NCBI GenBank assembly: GCA_024278035.1
Contig: JAJRUA010000289.1
Location: forward strand, 1-6,646
DNA length: 6,646 bases
Origin: Planctomycetota bacterium
GTDB taxonomy: Bacteria; Planctomycetota; Planctomycetia; Pirellulales; Lacipirellulaceae
Reading direction: 5' to 3'
In this document: positions 1-5,846 of the stretch, piece by piece
Numbering within the stretch: position 1 is the first letter of the stretch
How the letters are laid out: the number at the start of each line of letters is the position of its first letter
Notes under the pieces: model-generated
Database searches by the model: none
The model's input: the letters and a program-made list of their open reading frames with translations, nothing else
What the model was told of the DNA's origin: nothing
Made by a program: the position numbers and the translations under genes

Positions 1-189
1 CACGAGTTGCTTGGCGTTGGGAGTTTGGTCACCGGCCAGTAGAGCCAAAATCTCCAGCTTCGACCGACCACCGACCAGCGGCTCGATCATCGGCTGCGTC
101 ACGCCCGGCGTGTCATCCCAACCAATCACATCGCCCCATTGCTCCAGCGGATGCGTCTCAGGGAGACTCCAGTGGCAAAGCCGCGAAGT
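1..189 (-). pseudogene. actB: Continuation of actB after the in-frame stop (partial at left edge)
   Basis: The 63 codons immediately after the TAA, read in the same frame, are all open and code for ActB-like sequence: TSRLCHWSLPETHPLEQWGD, then DVIGWDDTPGVTQPMIEPLV and GGRSKLEILALLAGD. The ActB family has a conserved stretch of the form 'DETxxxCHWxLPxxHxLExWGD' here, so the residues before the stop (VYDD, 452-455) and after it (TSRLCHW) fit together with only one residue, an expected Glu, replaced by the stop. No frameshift or deletion is needed. The piece lacks its own evident start; an in-frame ATG (the M of QPMIEP) lies 33 codons after the stop, without a visible ribosome site. The Fe-S domains would lie beyond the window. 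It may be a broken gene, a sequencing error or a read-through site; the sequence alone does not decide. Confidence 0.8.
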
Positions 190-1557
190 TTAGTCGTCGT
201 AGACACCAAGGCGAATCGAGTTGGGAACAGCCGCCAGCGCCTCGGCAAACGCCACGTCGCCCGGGGCATCGTAGGCAGGGTTGCCATCAAGGATTAGCAA
301 CGTATCGACAGAGCCAATCGTAGCCGTTAGCTCCGCAAGCGAACCAACTTCGATGTTCGGCGTCGGCTCTTCGGTAAACAGCACCGTCTCGCCAAAGGCA
401 CCCAGCAGGTTGTTGATCTCATGCACGATGGCATGAATGGCCGCCGGTTGAGTGGCCCCAACAATCACGACGCTCGTCCCACGATTTTGGACCAAGTCGC
501 TGGCAAGCACTTCGAGAAATTGCTCGGGCGTCGGTTGGCCTTCGATCTTGTCGCCGCGTGCCTCTTCCTTGCTGCTGGCAAGCCGGGCGACTTCGTCGCG
601 GAGTTTCGCCAAGTAGCCGCCCATCGCCGATGACTTCAATGGCAAGCGATGATCGGCTGCGGCTCCGGTAGTGCTGAACTGGCTTTCGACCGAGTAAAGC
701 CGATTCATCTCGCCATCCGGATCACGACCGTCCGCAAAGTCCCGGGCTAGCCGAAGTGCGTCGGGCCCCTGAACCAGCGGATCCGCGTCGAACGTGGCGA
801 TCACTTTGGCGTTCGCCAAACGGTAATGCGTACGGACTCGCTCGCCGAAGGCAATCTGGGCACCTGCCAACTCGTTCTCACGAGAGAGTGGAGCGTGCTG
901 GTAGAATTTCGCCTCCGGAAACTTTTCTACAACACGGTCGAGGGCGTCGAACAGTGCGTACGAATCGAGGGGCGGGGTAAGAATCGCAAGCCCGGATCCG
1001 TCGCCCAGGGCGGCAGTTCGTTCCGCAAGAAAGGCCTCAAAGTCGGACCATTCCTTCGTAAAACTTTCGCCACTGTCGCGCTGGCGAACTTGGGTCGAAC
1101 GATCGGGATCGTAAAGGGCGAGCGTGGCGGCCTGAGTCAAGGCGTCGGTCGCGCCCTGCGAGGCCGGATGCTCCGGGTTGCCTTCGATCTTGATCGGGCG
1201 GCCATCGTACTTGGTGATAAGCAGGTGCTTTGGCCCGCCACCCCAGGAGATGTTGGTCGCGTATTTCTCGGTTTTCCCCGGGATATAACCTTCCGGACGA
1301 TTGGCAAACGGGGCGATTTGCTCCGTTTCCCAGCGGCAGCCGGCGGCACCCGCCAGGGCGAACGACGCGCTCATCAGTTGCAACCAACGGCGTCGGGAAA
1401 CGCCTTCAGGGAACTCCGAAGCAGCCTGTGGAAACTCTCGGTGAAGAAACTCTTGAAACGCATCGGTCCCCTCGATCTCGGCAAGGCTCCGCCAATAGGT
1501 GGCGGGCCCCGAGAAACCGGTGCTAGAGTTCGTCTTTTTTTCTGTGATTTGGGTCAT
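190..1557 (-). CDS. actB: ActB of Alternative Complex III, N-terminal part, ended by a premature stop
   Basis: Iron-sulfur/MopB-like subunit of Alternative Complex III, the quinol-oxidising complex that replaces bc1; it acts on the periplasmic face of the membrane. The open frame gives 455 residues. Residues 21-43 (YWRSLAEIEG...HREFP) match the extended Tat-leader type seen on such proteins, followed by the twin-arginine motif SRRRWLQ (54-60), a hydrophobic stretch and Cys74 in a lipobox-like LAGAAGC. The MopB-like region has GNPEHPASQGATDAL (126-140), LYDPDRS (148-154), MNRLYSVE (284-291), TTGAAADHRL (296-305) and GNPAYDAPGD (425-434). Known ActB proteins are roughly 1000 residues, with Fe-S cluster domains after this region, so this is less than half. 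The frame stops at TAA 190-192, yet the same frame continues as recognisable ActB to the window edge. Start ATG lies 74 bases after actA with no clear Shine-Dalgarno. Family assignment is firm; whether a functional protein is made is open. Confidence 0.9.
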   Translation of the reverse strand: MTQITEKKTNSSTGFSGPATYWRSLAEIEGTDAFQEFLHREFPQAASEFPEGVSRRRWLQLMSASFALAGAAGCRWETEQIAPFANRPEGYIPGKTEKYATNISWGGGPKHLLITKYDGRPIKIEGNPEHPASQGATDALTQAATLALYDPDRSTQVRQRDSGESFTKEWSDFEAFLAERTAALGDGSGLAILTPPLDSYALFDALDRVVEKFPEAKFYQHAPLSRENELAGAQIAFGERVRTHYRLANAKVIATFDADPLVQGPDALRLARDFADGRDPDGEMNRLYSVESQFSTTGAAADHRLPLKSSAMGGYLAKLRDEVARLASSKEEARGDKIEGQPTPEQFLEVLASDLVQNRGTSVVIVGATQPAAIHAIVHEINNLLGAFGETVLFTEEPTPNIEVGSLAELTATIGSVDTLLILDGNPAYDAPGDVAFAEALAAVPNSIRLGVYDD

Positions 1558-1631
1558 CGGTTACGGCGGGGAGAACAGTTGGCTCGGGTGGCTTCTGCGG
1601 AACAATCGCTTCGCTTAGCGGTGCACCATTT
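1558..1631 (-). other. actA-actB intergenic spacer
   Basis: A 74-base gap between the actA stop (TAA) and the actB start. I see no terminator-like hairpin with a T-run and no clear promoter, which fits co-transcription of the two genes. No strong Shine-Dalgarno sequence precedes the actB ATG, as is common in planctomycetes. Confidence 0.5.
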
Positions 1632-2345
1632 TTAGCGGTGGCAGGTGGAGCAGCTCGTGCTGGGATGAACCCCCAGCTCTTCGATCAGCTTCTCCCCTAT
1701 TTCCTGGCGTGTTTGGTCGCCGGTCGCTTCCGGGTTCCATTCCATGTTCGTAATTTGATCCAGAGGGCGAAGTCGTGCTTCGGGGTTTCGGTGGCAATCG
1801 AGGCACCAACTCATCGAGAGCGAGGCGTGCCGGTGTACCACTTCCATCTTGTCAATTCGGCCATGGCATTCGACGCAGCCCACCCCTTTATTGACATGGA
1901 TCGAGTGGTTGAAGTAGACGTAGTCCGCCAAATCGTGGACCCGTTCCCAGCGAATCGGGTCACCGGTGGCGAGGCTGTCGCGTACCGGCTGTAGCTTGAC
2001 GCTCGTAAGATGGATGCCCGTCTTGAGGGTCGCGCCGTCGGGCCCGACGGCGCCATTGTGGCAATTCCCGCAGGTGCCTGTCGCAGGCACCGCAGCATGG
2101 GCCGCCTTGTCCACCGTGTTATGGCAATACCGACAATCGAGCTTCATGTCGCCCGCATGCAGCTTATGACTGAACGGAACGGGCTGTGTTGGCTGGTAAC
2201 CTGTGTTCATCACGCCGGGCAGCGTGCCATAAAAGAGCACAGCGCCAGCGTAAGCCGCTCCAGCAAGGGCACCACCCAGAACCATCAAGGTAAACTTGTT
2301 GACCCAGGGCGGGAAGTAAAAGAGTTCAGATTCGTTGTGATCCAC
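1632..2345 (-). CDS. actA: ActA, membrane-anchored pentaheme cytochrome c of Alternative Complex III
   Basis: Multiheme cytochrome subunit that carries electrons from the Fe-S subunit ActB towards the monoheme cytochromes of ACIII on the periplasmic side. The 237 residues contain five CXXCH heme sites: CRYCH (71-75), CGNCH (92-96), CVECH (157-161), CLDCH (181-185) and CSTCH (232-236), the number expected for ActA. A single hydrophobic segment at about 18-40 (FTLMVLGGALAGAAYAGAVL) serves as membrane anchor. Family-typical contexts include VPFSHKLHAGDMKLDCRYCHN and FNHSIHVNKGVGCVECHG (145-162), whose extra histidines are candidate axial ligands. The protein ends one residue after the last heme motif, normal for the family. 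The start used is GTG; an in-frame CTG nine codons upstream is possible, and an in-frame TAA closes the frame just above that. The first internal ATG (residue 21) would cut the anchor. First gene of the operon, 74 bases before actB. Confidence 0.93.
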   Translation of the reverse strand: MDHNESELFYFPPWVNKFTLMVLGGALAGAAYAGAVLFYGTLPGVMNTGYQPTQPVPFSHKLHAGDMKLDCRYCHNTVDKAAHAAVPATGTCGNCHNGAVGPDGATLKTGIHLTSVKLQPVRDSLATGDPIRWERVHDLADYVYFNHSIHVNKGVGCVECHGRIDKMEVVHRHASLSMSWCLDCHRNPEARLRPLDQITNMEWNPEATGDQTRQEIGEKLIEELGVHPSTSCSTCHR

Positions 2346-2444
2346 GTCGGTCGGGTCCGGCTTGGTCAGTTTTTATGGGGGCAATTAAGCGTATCGGTAA
2401 AACGCGCCGGAGCCACTTGCTGACTCCGCTTCACACTTCGTTTT

Positions 2445-2473
2445 GGCAGTCTATCGGTTCGGCAGTCTATCGG
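2445..2473 (-). repeat. Two tandem 13-base boxes upstream of actA
   Basis: GGCAGTCTATCGG occurs exactly twice, at 2445-2457 and 2461-2473, repeating every 16 bases; on the minus strand it reads CCGATAGACTGCC. The pair lies 100-128 bases upstream of the actA start. A weaker third match sharing CCGATA lies at 2392-2397, about 50 bases before the start. Exact directly repeated boxes in front of an operon suggest a regulator or operator site for the ACIII genes, but the spacing is not an integral number of helical turns and no known regulator motif is recognised. The repeat is directly seen; the regulatory role is inference. Confidence 0.5.
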
Positions 2474-2628
2474 ACAATCCGTACCTAGCGATAGGCGACA
2501 AATGCTACCCGGCATGGCTGGCGTAAGCTAGTCCCAAAAGAGCCCCGCGCGAAGAGAATGCCTTCCCTAGTCTCGGCCCATTCCCCCCAGGCCGCCAAGG
2601 AGGGCCGGGGATGCCGGTTAGGCAGAAG

Positions 2629-2642
2629 GCGGGCAAGCCCGC
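2629..2642. repeat. Short GC palindrome
   Basis: GCGGGCAAGCCCGC is a 6-bp inverted repeat separated by two bases, inside a GC-rich stretch. It has no adjacent T-run, so it does not look like an intrinsic terminator on either strand. It may be incidental. Confidence 0.35.
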
Positions 2643-2693
2643 GGGCCATCGGTTTCCCACAATGCAGACGTATGCCAACGGACGGTTGGGACA

Positions 2694-2731
2694 AGATATA
2701 GGTGCGGTAGCCCCTTATATCTCCTATATCT
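2694..2731 (-). repeat. 9-bp inverted repeat with 20-base loop
   Basis: AGATATAGG at 2694-2702 is the exact reverse complement of CCTATATCT at 2723-2731, giving a 9-bp stem with a 20-base loop. It lies about 90-130 bases downstream of the stop codon of the beta-propeller gene. The right arm overlaps a tandem repeat, so two alternative pairings of the left arm (with 2716-2722 or 2725-2731) are possible. No T-run follows on the minus strand, so this is not a classic intrinsic terminator; it could be a 3'-end stabilising hairpin or a protein site. Confidence 0.4.
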
Positions 2732-2733
2732 CC
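2716..2733. repeat. 9-base perfect tandem repeat
   Basis: TATATCTCC occurs twice head-to-tail (2716-2724 and 2725-2733). It overlaps the right arm of the inverted repeat at 2694-2731. Two copies are too few to call a microsatellite with certainty. Confidence 0.5.
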
Positions 2734-2771
2734 CGGACGCATTTGTCTTTTTTGACGAGAGGCAGGCCCCT

Positions 2772-2802
2772 TGTCGATAAAGCATTGCGATTTATGTCGA
2801 TA
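2772..2802. repeat. Paired TGTCGATA direct repeat
   Basis: TGTCGATA occurs at 2772-2779 and 2795-2802, repeating every 23 bases, 20-50 bases after the stop of the beta-propeller gene. Role unknown; an 8-base pair can arise by chance. Confidence 0.3.
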
Positions 2803-2822
2803 GAAAACACCACCAGAAAACG

Positions 2823-5288
2823 CTATTCTTCGCCGACAAAGACGCTCAATAGTTCATCCAGCAAGAGATCGTCCAAGGCGTAACGAGAGTCTTCAGCATC
2901 CGTCGAATCCTCCGAAGAAAAGGCGGCGTCGATGGCCTCGGTGTTGCTATCGACGTTTCTGAAAGTTGGCAATGAGGAGACAGAGGAGACGGAGAGCAAC
3001 GCTTTCTCAGCAACCGATAGGCTTCTGTCTGATGGACGAACGGTTGGTACGAAGGCTCCCCGGTTGATTGTCGTCGCGATAGGATTCACGGTCGCTTGGA
3101 TGCCGGCTGCCGAGGGGGGGGGGCTGAAGTCGGTCAGTTCGGTCAGACCGATTTCAGAACCGACTAGCAATTGCAGGCTATCGAGTTGCCCAATCGAGCC
3201 CGTGAGATTGTGGGTGGTGATTTCACCTGCCGAAAAGGCGAAAAGCGAGTCACCGATCCGCAGTGAACGAAGAATGGGCGAATCGTGTTCGATAATCCCC
3301 AGCGACTCGAAGCCGGCCTCGGTATCAACAAAAAAGAGTTGCAATCCTCCTTCTCCTTGTTCGAAAATTGAAGAGCTACTCCCCCCACCCCGCCAAGTCG
3401 CGCCAGCACTCTGAATCGGAAGAGCAAGTATCTGCTCCGAGGGGAAATAGCTCACCGCTAACGAATCGTTATCCCCTCGAGTCCAACGATTCCCGGTGGC
3501 AATCGAAGTGGTACTTCTGCCCCCTTCAAATGAGAAGCGTTGTGTCAATTGAGGATCGCTGAGATTCGAGACATCGAAAATCGAAAGCTGCATCTCCTGA
3601 AACAAGCCCGTCGACTCGTTCGCACCGCGGCCTATCCCTAAAAGAAAACCTTCGCCCAGGGGTTGCAAGTAGTCGGAGTAACCCGGGATTTTTAATTCGC
3701 CAGCAACCGTCGGGTTAGTCGGATCGCTCAAGTCGATCGCAAAGAGGGGATCGACTCGAAGGAACGTTACAACAAAGGCCCGTTCACCTAAGAAACGGAC
3801 CGAATAGATATCCTCTCCCGGAGCCAAGTTATCGACGGTGCCAACCACTTTGAGCTGATTTCCGACTTGCTCCAACACAAAGAGCGACTGTCCAGAGTTC
3901 CAACTTGCTCCATTGGTTACAACACGCAAATAGCCATCGTACTCATCGGCAGAAAATTGGTTGAGAAGATTCCCCTCTACCTTGCCGGTTGCAGCAAGCG
4001 TGATCGAGTGATCATCAGCGTCGAAATCAAACTTCCGAATGGTTGTTGCTCTGCTACTAAATCTGTTGCTAAAATTGCCCCGTGAATTCTCGAAGACATA
4101 GAGGCTCTCCTCAGTTGCATAAATTTCCGTGGCTCCCTTCGTGAGTAGTGTTTTCACGTCGGAAGGTCCCGCATCGTTGCTGTGTACGTTGAACGTAGCG
4201 ATCGATGTTCTGGCGGAAAGCACCTCTCTCAATTCGCCAGGGCTAATCAGTCTCGTTTTGGCAAGCACCTCGCCCTCGACAGAGAGACTCCGAGAAGTCG
4301 GCAGCAATGAATCGATCGCATCTTCAAGCACCCGGTTTAGATAGTCGGCCCGGGATTCGTATGTCCCTCCAGAGGAGTATGGTTTTCCATTGACGGTGTC
4401 GTTGTTCAGCTCCGGCGAAGGGAGCGTGAACCGTTGCTGGCTTAGAACCAACCGCAACTGGCCATCGACCATTCTTGATGAGACGAGGCTCCCTTGAATC
4501 TCCGTTTTTTGCACCTGGGTAGGCGCAGTCCGGTCCGCCAAATCAAGAACCGTTACGGTGGTCGTCGCATTGCGTAAGTTGCCGTAGCCCCATGAAGAGT
4601 ACGGGTTACCCCTCGCTCCGGTAGAAATTAGCGTTAACCGATCTCCCGACAAGTAGATGCCCGTTGGCCGCTCTTTCAGTTGCACTCGAGATGCGATCGA
4701 AAGATCCTCGCTATCCCTAGCATCCACGATGATGAGCTCGTTGCCCGATACCAAATAGAGATACTTGCCATCGGTTTCAATCAAGTCCGCTTCATCGACT
4801 CCTTCCACTTGAACATTCGTTCCCGAGAAAGAGTCGGCTAAAGTTAGCGAGTCGTCTGCATCGAAGGCAACCGATAGCGTGCCGACAAAGCTGCTGATCC
4901 GGTAGCCGTACCAAGGGTACTGGGGATAGGAAAGGCTTGCCCCGAAGAACTTTTCGTACTGCGTATCGATAGCACCGATCACCCATGCACGCACCTCCTC
5001 GACCGACTGGAACCCTTCCTCAGGCATGGCCGGAAGAGGATTCGCCCTAGGGAAAAAATTTCTCGGGCCGACGTCATCAACCGCAATAGCAAGGCTACTA
5101 TCAAACCCTGCGTCAGCAGGGAAGAATGCCGGCGCAATCGCAGCCTGCAAGGTACCGTCGGTATCCGCATCGGCTAGCGGAGCTGGGTTGTTATCCCCAT
5201 TGAGCATCATTCGCTGTTCAAGTTGCTCAATACGGAGCGAAACGCGAGAATTTCGTATACTGTTCTTTTGATTATCACGCTTTCCCAT
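2823..5288 (-). CDS. Secreted beta-propeller protein (PF09826-like) with planctomycete N-terminal motif
   Basis: An 821-residue protein of the family of secreted proteins with a C-terminal beta-propeller distantly related to WD40 repeats; the molecular function of the family is not known. Signature stretches are TNVQVEGVDEADLIETDG (157-174), followed by KYLYLVSGNELIIVDA, and SVRFLGERAFVVTFLRVDPL (496-515), ELKIPGYSDYLQPLGEG (531-547) and GIG (551-553), all typical of PF09826. The propeller core covers roughly 150-700. Residues 18-31 carry LRIEQLEQRMMLNG, a planctomycete N-terminal motif of the 'LExR..L' type found on extracellular proteins in place of a classical signal peptide. The tail (about 711-821) is Ser/Pro/acid rich and ends in DDLLLDELLSVFVGEE; no membrane anchor is seen. 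Start ATG is preceded by AAGGCG, a weak Shine-Dalgarno. Serine/threonine/leucine-rich with no cysteine in the stretches inspected. Transcribed towards actA but 477 bases from it, so probably a separate unit. Confidence 0.88.
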   Translation of the reverse strand: MGKRDNQKNSIRNSRVSLRIEQLEQRMMLNGDNNPAPLADADTDGTLQAAIAPAFFPADAGFDSSLAIAVDDVGPRNFFPRANPLPAMPEEGFQSVEEVRAWVIGAIDTQYEKFFGASLSYPQYPWYGYRISSFVGTLSVAFDADDSLTLADSFSGTNVQVEGVDEADLIETDGKYLYLVSGNELIIVDARDSEDLSIASRVQLKERPTGIYLSGDRLTLISTGARGNPYSSWGYGNLRNATTTVTVLDLADRTAPTQVQKTEIQGSLVSSRMVDGQLRLVLSQQRFTLPSPELNNDTVNGKPYSSGGTYESRADYLNRVLEDAIDSLLPTSRSLSVEGEVLAKTRLISPGELREVLSARTSIATFNVHSNDAGPSDVKTLLTKGATEIYATEESLYVFENSRGNFSNRFSSRATTIRKFDFDADDHSITLAATGKVEGNLLNQFSADEYDGYLRVVTNGASWNSGQSLFVLEQVGNQLKVVGTVDNLAPGEDIYSVRFLGERAFVVTFLRVDPLFAIDLSDPTNPTVAGELKIPGYSDYLQPLGEGFLLGIGRGANESTGLFQEMQLSIFDVSNLSDPQLTQRFSFEGGRSTTSIATGNRWTRGDNDSLAVSYFPSEQILALPIQSAGATWRGGGSSSSIFEQGEGGLQLFFVDTEAGFESLGIIEHDSPILRSLRIGDSLFAFSAGEITTHNLTGSIGQLDSLQLLVGSEIGLTELTDFSPPPSAAGIQATVNPIATTINRGAFVPTVRPSDRSLSVAEKALLSVSSVSSLPTFRNVDSNTEAIDAAFSSEDSTDAEDSRYALDDLLLDELLSVFVGEE
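3114..3123 (-). repeat. C10 homopolymer inside the beta-propeller gene
   Basis: Ten G on the plus strand (ten C in the coding strand) encode the end of Ser722 and Pro723-725 (FSPPPS). This is by far the longest homopolymer in the window. Losing one C gives a TGA after about a dozen codons; gaining one gives a TGA about 36 codons later. Either change would remove most of the acidic tail but leave the propeller core intact. Confidence 0.8.
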
Positions 5289-5479
5289 GATTCGCCTTGC
5301 TAGCAGGATAGGTTAAGGACCGCACTATTCAGACCGGACCTAAAAGCAGAGGCCGCCGGCCCTAACAACAAAGGCCCGTTTGGCGTACGGATGTCACTCC
5401 CGAGGGGGCAGAATCGTAGGGAAATCACACAACTGCTTAAACAGCATTCCTTTACGCAGCAGAAAAAAAGGGGCGCTGC
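5289..5479. promoter_or_regulatory. Divergent intergenic region
   Basis: 191 bases between the start of the beta-propeller gene (minus strand) and the small plus-strand frame at 5480. Because the flanking genes point away from each other it should contain promoters for both directions. A GC-rich GGCCGCCGGCC (about 5351-5361) is partly self-complementary, and a weak TGCT/AGCA inverted pair lies near 5444-5456. I could not identify convincing -35/-10 boxes on either strand. Confidence 0.45.
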
Positions 5480-5782
5480 ATGGCTACCCGGCTAAGAATT
5501 GGCCGATTCCTAGAGCAATGGCGTACTCGAACCATGCGGAGCCAACTTGAGTTGATGAAGAAGGTGGCCGCACCTTACGCCGTCATCGAGAACTGCTTCT
5601 CAACGGGTTGCGTGCGAAAGGGGCCCTTTCCTCGGGCGTTGACCAAGGTTTCAATAACGGTGTGTCAAGCGGATTACCCAAAAATCCTACCGGCTTTCGT
5701 ACCCTACGAAGCCGTTGAAATCGCCTTGTACCACAACCGGGGATGCTTACCCGAGCCCGATTTTACCCACCGTTTCTGGTGA
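5480..5782 (+). CDS. Small hypothetical protein, 100 residues
   Basis: Not recognised. The frame is preceded by AAGGGG six bases before the ATG, a fair Shine-Dalgarno match and better than those of its neighbours. The product has a basic N-terminus (MATRLRIGRFLEQWRTRTMR), a central segment with three cysteines (Cys39, Cys44 and Cys62), and a C-terminal part QADYPKILPAFVPYEAVEIA (63-82) that reads like a folded domain rather than random translation. No signal peptide or membrane segment is evident. It lies 64 bases before the ABC permease on the same strand and could be co-transcribed with it. The codon mix is plausible for the region, but no family supports it. It may be a real orphan gene, a fragment, or chance. 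No competing gene is seen on the other strand. Confidence 0.45.
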   Translation: MATRLRIGRFLEQWRTRTMRSQLELMKKVAAPYAVIENCFSTGCVRKGPFPRALTKVSITVCQADYPKILPAFVPYEAVEIALYHNRGCLPEPDFTHRFW

Positions 5783-5846
5783 GAGGGCTTAAAACCAATA
5801 GTTTCCCGGTGATCTTGTGGTTCGATTCCTTGGCGGTCGCAAAAGA

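Larger units (their letters stand above)
2346..2822. other. 477-base non-coding region upstream of actA
   Basis: Lies between the stop of the beta-propeller gene and the start of actA, both on the minus strand. No convincing gene is seen: the two overlapping short open frames here, on opposite strands, show no recognisable family and look like by-products of a GC-rich stretch at about 2575-2660. The region should contain the 3' end of the beta-propeller transcript and the promoter of the ACIII operon. Repeats in it are listed separately: tandem 13-base boxes, an inverted repeat, a 9-base tandem repeat and paired TGTCGATA. I could not pick -35/-10 boxes with confidence. Confidence 0.6.

Noticed and set aside
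190..192. Reading the ActB stop as a natural end of a split ActB1 subunit.
   Set aside because: Where ActB is divided, the expected break is between the MopB-like and Fe-S parts; here it falls inside a conserved MopB-like motif and the same frame continues directly.
11..193. A 60-residue plus-strand open frame at the left edge.
   Set aside because: It lies antisense to the well-supported ActB continuation on the minus strand.
826..1635. A 269-residue plus-strand open frame.
   Set aside because: Fully antisense to actB, whose protein has clear family motifs; the plus-strand product resembles nothing known and is a by-product of codon bias.
2629..2642. GC palindrome as an intrinsic terminator.
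   Set aside because: Loop of only two bases and no T-run on either side.
2485..2742. An 85-residue minus-strand frame upstream of actA.
   Set aside because: No recognisable family, no ribosome site, low-complexity Arg/Pro/Ala-rich product, and an overlapping plus-strand frame in the same GC-rich stretch.
2611..2883. A 90-residue plus-strand frame.
   Set aside because: Overlaps the end of the beta-propeller gene antisense and the non-coding repeats; composition is Ser/Lys/Arg-rich with no family features.
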